64,000 bases of DNA from [Actinomadura] parvosata subsp. kistnae. Its GTDB lineage: Bacteria; Actinomycetota; Actinomycetes; Streptosporangiales; Streptosporangiaceae. The stretch is from positions 1 through 64,000 of the forward strand of contig NZ_OOHJ01000031.1 of the NCBI RefSeq assembly GCF_900323885.1. Direction: 5' to 3'. The position numbers were made by a program, and so were the translations under genes. Numbering within the stretch: the first letter of the stretch is position 1; every line of letters begins with the position of its first letter. The notes under the pieces were generated by a model that saw only the letters and a list, made by a program, of their open reading frames with translations, did not search any database and had not been told where the DNA came from. Below are positions 60,698 through 64,000 of this stretch, piece by piece.

Positions 60698-62563
60698 GTG
60701 TCGAAGATCACGTTCCGCGAGCGGGCGCGGTACTGGTTCGACAACACCATGTCCAGGGGTACCGCCTCCCTGATCGGCTGGCTCGCCGTGGTGTCGGTCG
60801 GGCTCATCGTGGTCGTCGCGGTCCTCACGATGTGGCTGGCCCCTGGTGAGCCCGAAGGCGTCGGGCACATGGGCGAGGTGCTCTGGATCGCCCTCATGCA
60901 CGCCCTGACCCCGGGCAAGGTCGCCAGCGACAAGGGCTCGCTGGCGTACATGACGGTGATGTTCATCTGCTCGCTCGGCGGCCTGTTCATCGTCAGCATG
61001 CTCGTCGGCCTGCTGTCCAACGGGCTCAAGCAGCGGGTGGACCGGCTGCGCCGGGGCCGCTCGCGGATCGTCGAGTCGGGGCACACGGTGATCCTCGGCT
61101 GGTCGGACCAGGTGTTCACGATCGTGTCCGAGCTGATCAAGGCGCACGCCAGCCAGAAGGGCTCGGTGATCGCGGTCCTGGCGGAACGTGACAAGCTGGA
61201 GATGGAGGAGGCCATCCGCGAGCACGTCGGCGATCTCGGCAGGACCCGCGTCGTGTGCCGCACCGGCCGCCCCACCGAGCCCCGCGACCTCGCGCTGATG
61301 AACCTCGCGGCGGCCCGCTCCGTCGTCGTGCTCTCGCCCGGGGGCGACGACCCCGACGCGCACGTAATCAAGATCCTGCTCGCGCTGGCCAAGCGCCACG
61401 GCGCGCACCCGCCGGTGGTGGCCGGCCTGACCTCCAGCCGCAACATCGCCGCCGCCCGGCTGGCCGGCGGCCCGGACGTGCACCTGGTCGACTCCGACGA
61501 CACCGCCTCCCGCCTCATCGTGCAGTCCTCCCGCCAGTCCGGCATGTCCGTCGTCTGCATGGACCTGCTGAACTTCGACGGCGGCGAGATCTACCTGCGC
61601 ACCCCGAAGAAGCTCGTCGGCGTCACCTACGGCGAGGCGCTGCACGCCTACCAGACCGCCTCGGCGATCGGCCTGCGCCGCCCCTCCGGCGTCGTGCTGA
61701 ACCCGCCCGCCGACACAGTGATCAACGCCGACGACGAGATCGTGGTCATCGCCCACGACGACTCCCACGTCCGCCTGGCCGCCGGCAAGCCCGCCATCGA
61801 CGAGTCCGCCATCGTCACCGCCGGCGCCGCGCCCACCGAGCCCGAGCGCACGCTCCTGCTCAACTGGAACGGCCGCGCCGAGCAGATCATCCGCTACCTC
61901 GACGGCTACGTGGCGCCCGGCTCGGTCCTGGAGGTCGCCACCGACCACCCCAAGGCCGGCGCCGACCTGGAGGGCCTGCGCAACCTCACCGTCAACGTCA
62001 AGGACTGCGACACCACCGACAGGTTCGCCCTGGAGTCGCTCGGCGTCGGCCTCTTCCAGCACGTCATCGTCCTGTCCGACGACCGCTACGACCCGCACCA
62101 CGCCGACACCCGCACCCTGATGACGTTGCTGCAGCTGCGCGACATGCAGAGCACGCTGCGCGAGCACTACTCGATCGTCAGCGAGATGCACGACGAGAAC
62201 AACCGCGCCCTGGCCGAGGTCACCGAGGCCGACGACATCGTGATCAGCGACACCGTCATCGGCCTGCTCCTGGCTCAGCTCGCCGAGAACCGGCACCTCG
62301 CCGACGTCTTCGCCTACCTCTTCGACTCGCGCGGCTCCGAGATCTACCCGCGCCCGGCGGGCGACTACGTCAAGACCGGCACGCGGGTGTCGTTCGCGAC
62401 CGTGGTGGAGTCGGCGCGGCGCAGGGGCGAGACCGCGATCGGTTATCGCAATGCCACCGCGCGCAACGACCCGCCGCACTACGGCATCGTCCTGAACCCC
62501 GACAAGTCCGAGCAGATCGTGCTCGGCCGCCGGGACTCGGTGATCGTCCTGGCCGAACGCTGA
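60698..62563 (+). CDS. CASTOR/POLLUX-related ion channel protein
   Basis: A 621-residue membrane protein. Residues about 20-110 hold the membrane helices (LIGWLAVVSVGLIVVVAVLT, FICSLGGLFIVSMLVGLLSN) with a pore-like stretch between. From 120 on there are two RCK/TrkA-N-like domains (VESGHTVILGWSDQVFTIVS; later RTLLLNWNGRAEQIIRYLDG). This is the bacterial form of the plant CASTOR/POLLUX family, thought to conduct cations. GTG 60698 has GGAGGT about 10 bases upstream. The 240 bases before it hold no gene. Confidence 0.9.
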   Translation: MSKITFRERARYWFDNTMSRGTASLIGWLAVVSVGLIVVVAVLTMWLAPGEPEGVGHMGEVLWIALMHALTPGKVASDKGSLAYMTVMFICSLGGLFIVSMLVGLLSNGLKQRVDRLRRGRSRIVESGHTVILGWSDQVFTIVSELIKAHASQKGSVIAVLAERDKLEMEEAIREHVGDLGRTRVVCRTGRPTEPRDLALMNLAAARSVVVLSPGGDDPDAHVIKILLALAKRHGAHPPVVAGLTSSRNIAAARLAGGPDVHLVDSDDTASRLIVQSSRQSGMSVVCMDLLNFDGGEIYLRTPKKLVGVTYGEALHAYQTASAIGLRRPSGVVLNPPADTVINADDEIVVIAHDDSHVRLAAGKPAIDESAIVTAGAAPTEPERTLLLNWNGRAEQIIRYLDGYVAPGSVLEVATDHPKAGADLEGLRNLTVNVKDCDTTDRFALESLGVGLFQHVIVLSDDRYDPHHADTRTLMTLLQLRDMQSTLREHYSIVSEMHDENNRALAEVTEADDIVISDTVIGLLLAQLAENRHLADVFAYLFDSRGSEIYPRPAGDYVKTGTRVSFATVVESARRRGETAIGYRNATARNDPPHYGIVLNPDKSEQIVLGRRDSVIVLAER

Positions 62564-62595
62564 CCGGCGCCGGGCGAGTGGGTTAGCGTTTGCCC

Positions 62596-63534
<939 letters not shown>

Positions 63535-63617
63535 CGGCGAAACCGCCAATCGGCAAGACCTGGCCGCATCGATCGGGTTACGCTCGGTCATCATGTTCTC
63601 AACCCCCGGAGAGCACC

Positions 63618-64000
63618 GTGGCCATCGATCTGGTAGTGCGGCGCGACTGGTCGGCGCGGGCGCCGCGCGGCGACTACACACAGCTCGACTCGACCAAGGG
63701 CGTCAAGGTCCACTACACCGGCGGCCTCGTCTCGCCCGGCATCGTGACCGACCATGACGCGTGCGTCGCCCTCGTCCGCTCCATCCAGGGCTACCACATG
63801 GACGGCAACGGCTGGATCGACATCGGCTACTGCGCCGACGAGGAGACGGAGATCCTGACGCGGCAGGGCTGGGTCTCCTACCGGCGGCTGCGGGCCGGGG
63901 ATCTCGTCCTCACCCTCGACCATGAGACGGGGCTGTCGGAGTGGCAGCCGGTGATCGAGGTGTGCGTCTTCCCCGCCCGTCCGCGCGAGATGATCCGCAT
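63618..64000 (+). CDS. peptidoglycan amidase (PGRP-like), interrupted by an intein, partial
   Basis: The 5' part of a PGRP/N-acetylmuramoyl-L-alanine amidase-like gene that runs off the window. The first 71 residues match the family: VRRDWSARAPRGDY, KGVKVHYTGGLVSP (zinc-type His), DHDACVALVRSIQGYHM and NGWIDIGY. Immediately after DIGY the sequence changes to an intein N-terminus (see nested feature). GTG 63618 has GGAGAG 4 bases upstream. It would cleave the peptide-sugar amide bond of cell wall once spliced. No signal peptide is visible, so a phage-type or cytoplasmic/other export route is possible. Confidence 0.8.
   Translation, partial: MAIDLVVRRDWSARAPRGDYTQLDSTKGVKVHYTGGLVSPGIVTDHDACVALVRSIQGYHMDGNGWIDIGYCADEETEILTRQGWVSYRRLRAGDLVLTLDHETGLSEWQPVIEVCVFPARPREMIR
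63831..64000 (+). other. N-terminal part of a putative intein
   Basis: The Cys codon at 63831 begins CADEETEILTRQGW, which fits the intein N-terminal splicing block: a nucleophilic Cys1, then the D/E-T-x-I-L-T-x-x-G pattern. RLRAGDLVLTLDHETG and WQPVIEV follow, as expected for the Hint fold. It lies exactly between the Tyr of DIGY and the residue that should continue the amidase. The TxxH block, any homing endonuclease, the C-terminal HN and the C-extein are beyond the window. Confidence 0.78.

Noticed and set aside
63618-64000. Prophage lysis gene
   Set aside because: The amidase could be phage-like, but the upstream neighbours (mtnA, ion channel) are chromosomal and no other phage gene is in view; the downstream side is not available.

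Overview
The window is very GC-rich (about 72% by eye, with G or C in almost every third codon position). It carries two F420-dependent LLM oxidoreductases, a mycothiol-S-transferase-like TIGR03086 protein, ECF42-type sigma factor biology, many TetR/GntR/LysR/LuxR regulators and cytochromes P450. This points to a filamentous actinomycete, most likely Streptosporangiales (Nonomuraea-like); the family level is inference. I see chromosome-type accessory metabolism. There is no IS element, integrase, CRISPR array, rRNA or replication origin. No gene-free stretch exceeds about 300 bases.

Layout. 1-4.4 kb: an HTH protein, tRNA-Pro(GGG) with its own terminator, GNAT, TetR, an LLM oxidoreductase, and a tiny secreted peptide followed by a 15-bp perfect inverted repeat. 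4.5-10.8 kb: a quinone-oxidoreductase-like MDR enzyme, then an IclR - lactonase - FAH hydrolase - FAD/Fe-S dehydrogenase operon that looks like oxidative sugar-acid catabolism ending in a 2-hydroxyacid such as lactate. 12.3-16.1 kb: LLM enzyme, a fused [3Fe-4S] ferredoxin-ferredoxin reductase, and a P450. 16.2-28.7 kb: an aldarate locus. Two tandem talarate/galactarate dehydratase paralogues and a FadR-type GntR are followed by a glucarate block: a TctABC transporter, a Usp and a dehydratase on one strand; LysR, kdgD and gudD on the other. Together these would import aldarates and dehydrate them to 5-dehydro-4-deoxyglucarate and on to 2-oxoglutarate semialdehyde. The kdgD and tctC promoters share an operator, spacer and -35 layout, so the LysR protein probably controls both.

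28.7-38.8 kb: DUF72, NAD kinase, a 16-bp minisatellite, a nucleotidyltransferase, a HATPase, a P450, an ECF sigma/YCII pair, an ATC-hydrolase-like protein, an unlisted 38-codon Arg/Trp-rich ORF, a sensory-rhodopsin-transducer-like protein, LuxR, and a short threonyl-tRNA synthetase preceded by a Thr-rich leader peptide. 38.8-43.9 kb: a TAXI/TRAP transporter, DUF1850, a CorA-like protein, DUF72. 44-54.3 kb: membrane proteins, a TetR-controlled flavin monooxygenase, and a C39-S9-M20 peptidase operon. 54.4-60.5 kb: a SWIM zinc-finger protein, a DUF6493-like partner and a DUF5925 AAA ATPase. 60.7-64 kb: a CASTOR/POLLUX-like channel, mtnA, and a truncated peptidoglycan amidase gene whose conserved DIGY motif is interrupted by what looks like an intein.

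Two general points. Many starts sit 6-7 bases after a TANNNT -10 element, so leaderless transcription seems common. Five genes are each broken by one apparently missing base in a G/C-rich run; the shared direction of the shift suggests base-calling loss rather than independent gene decay.
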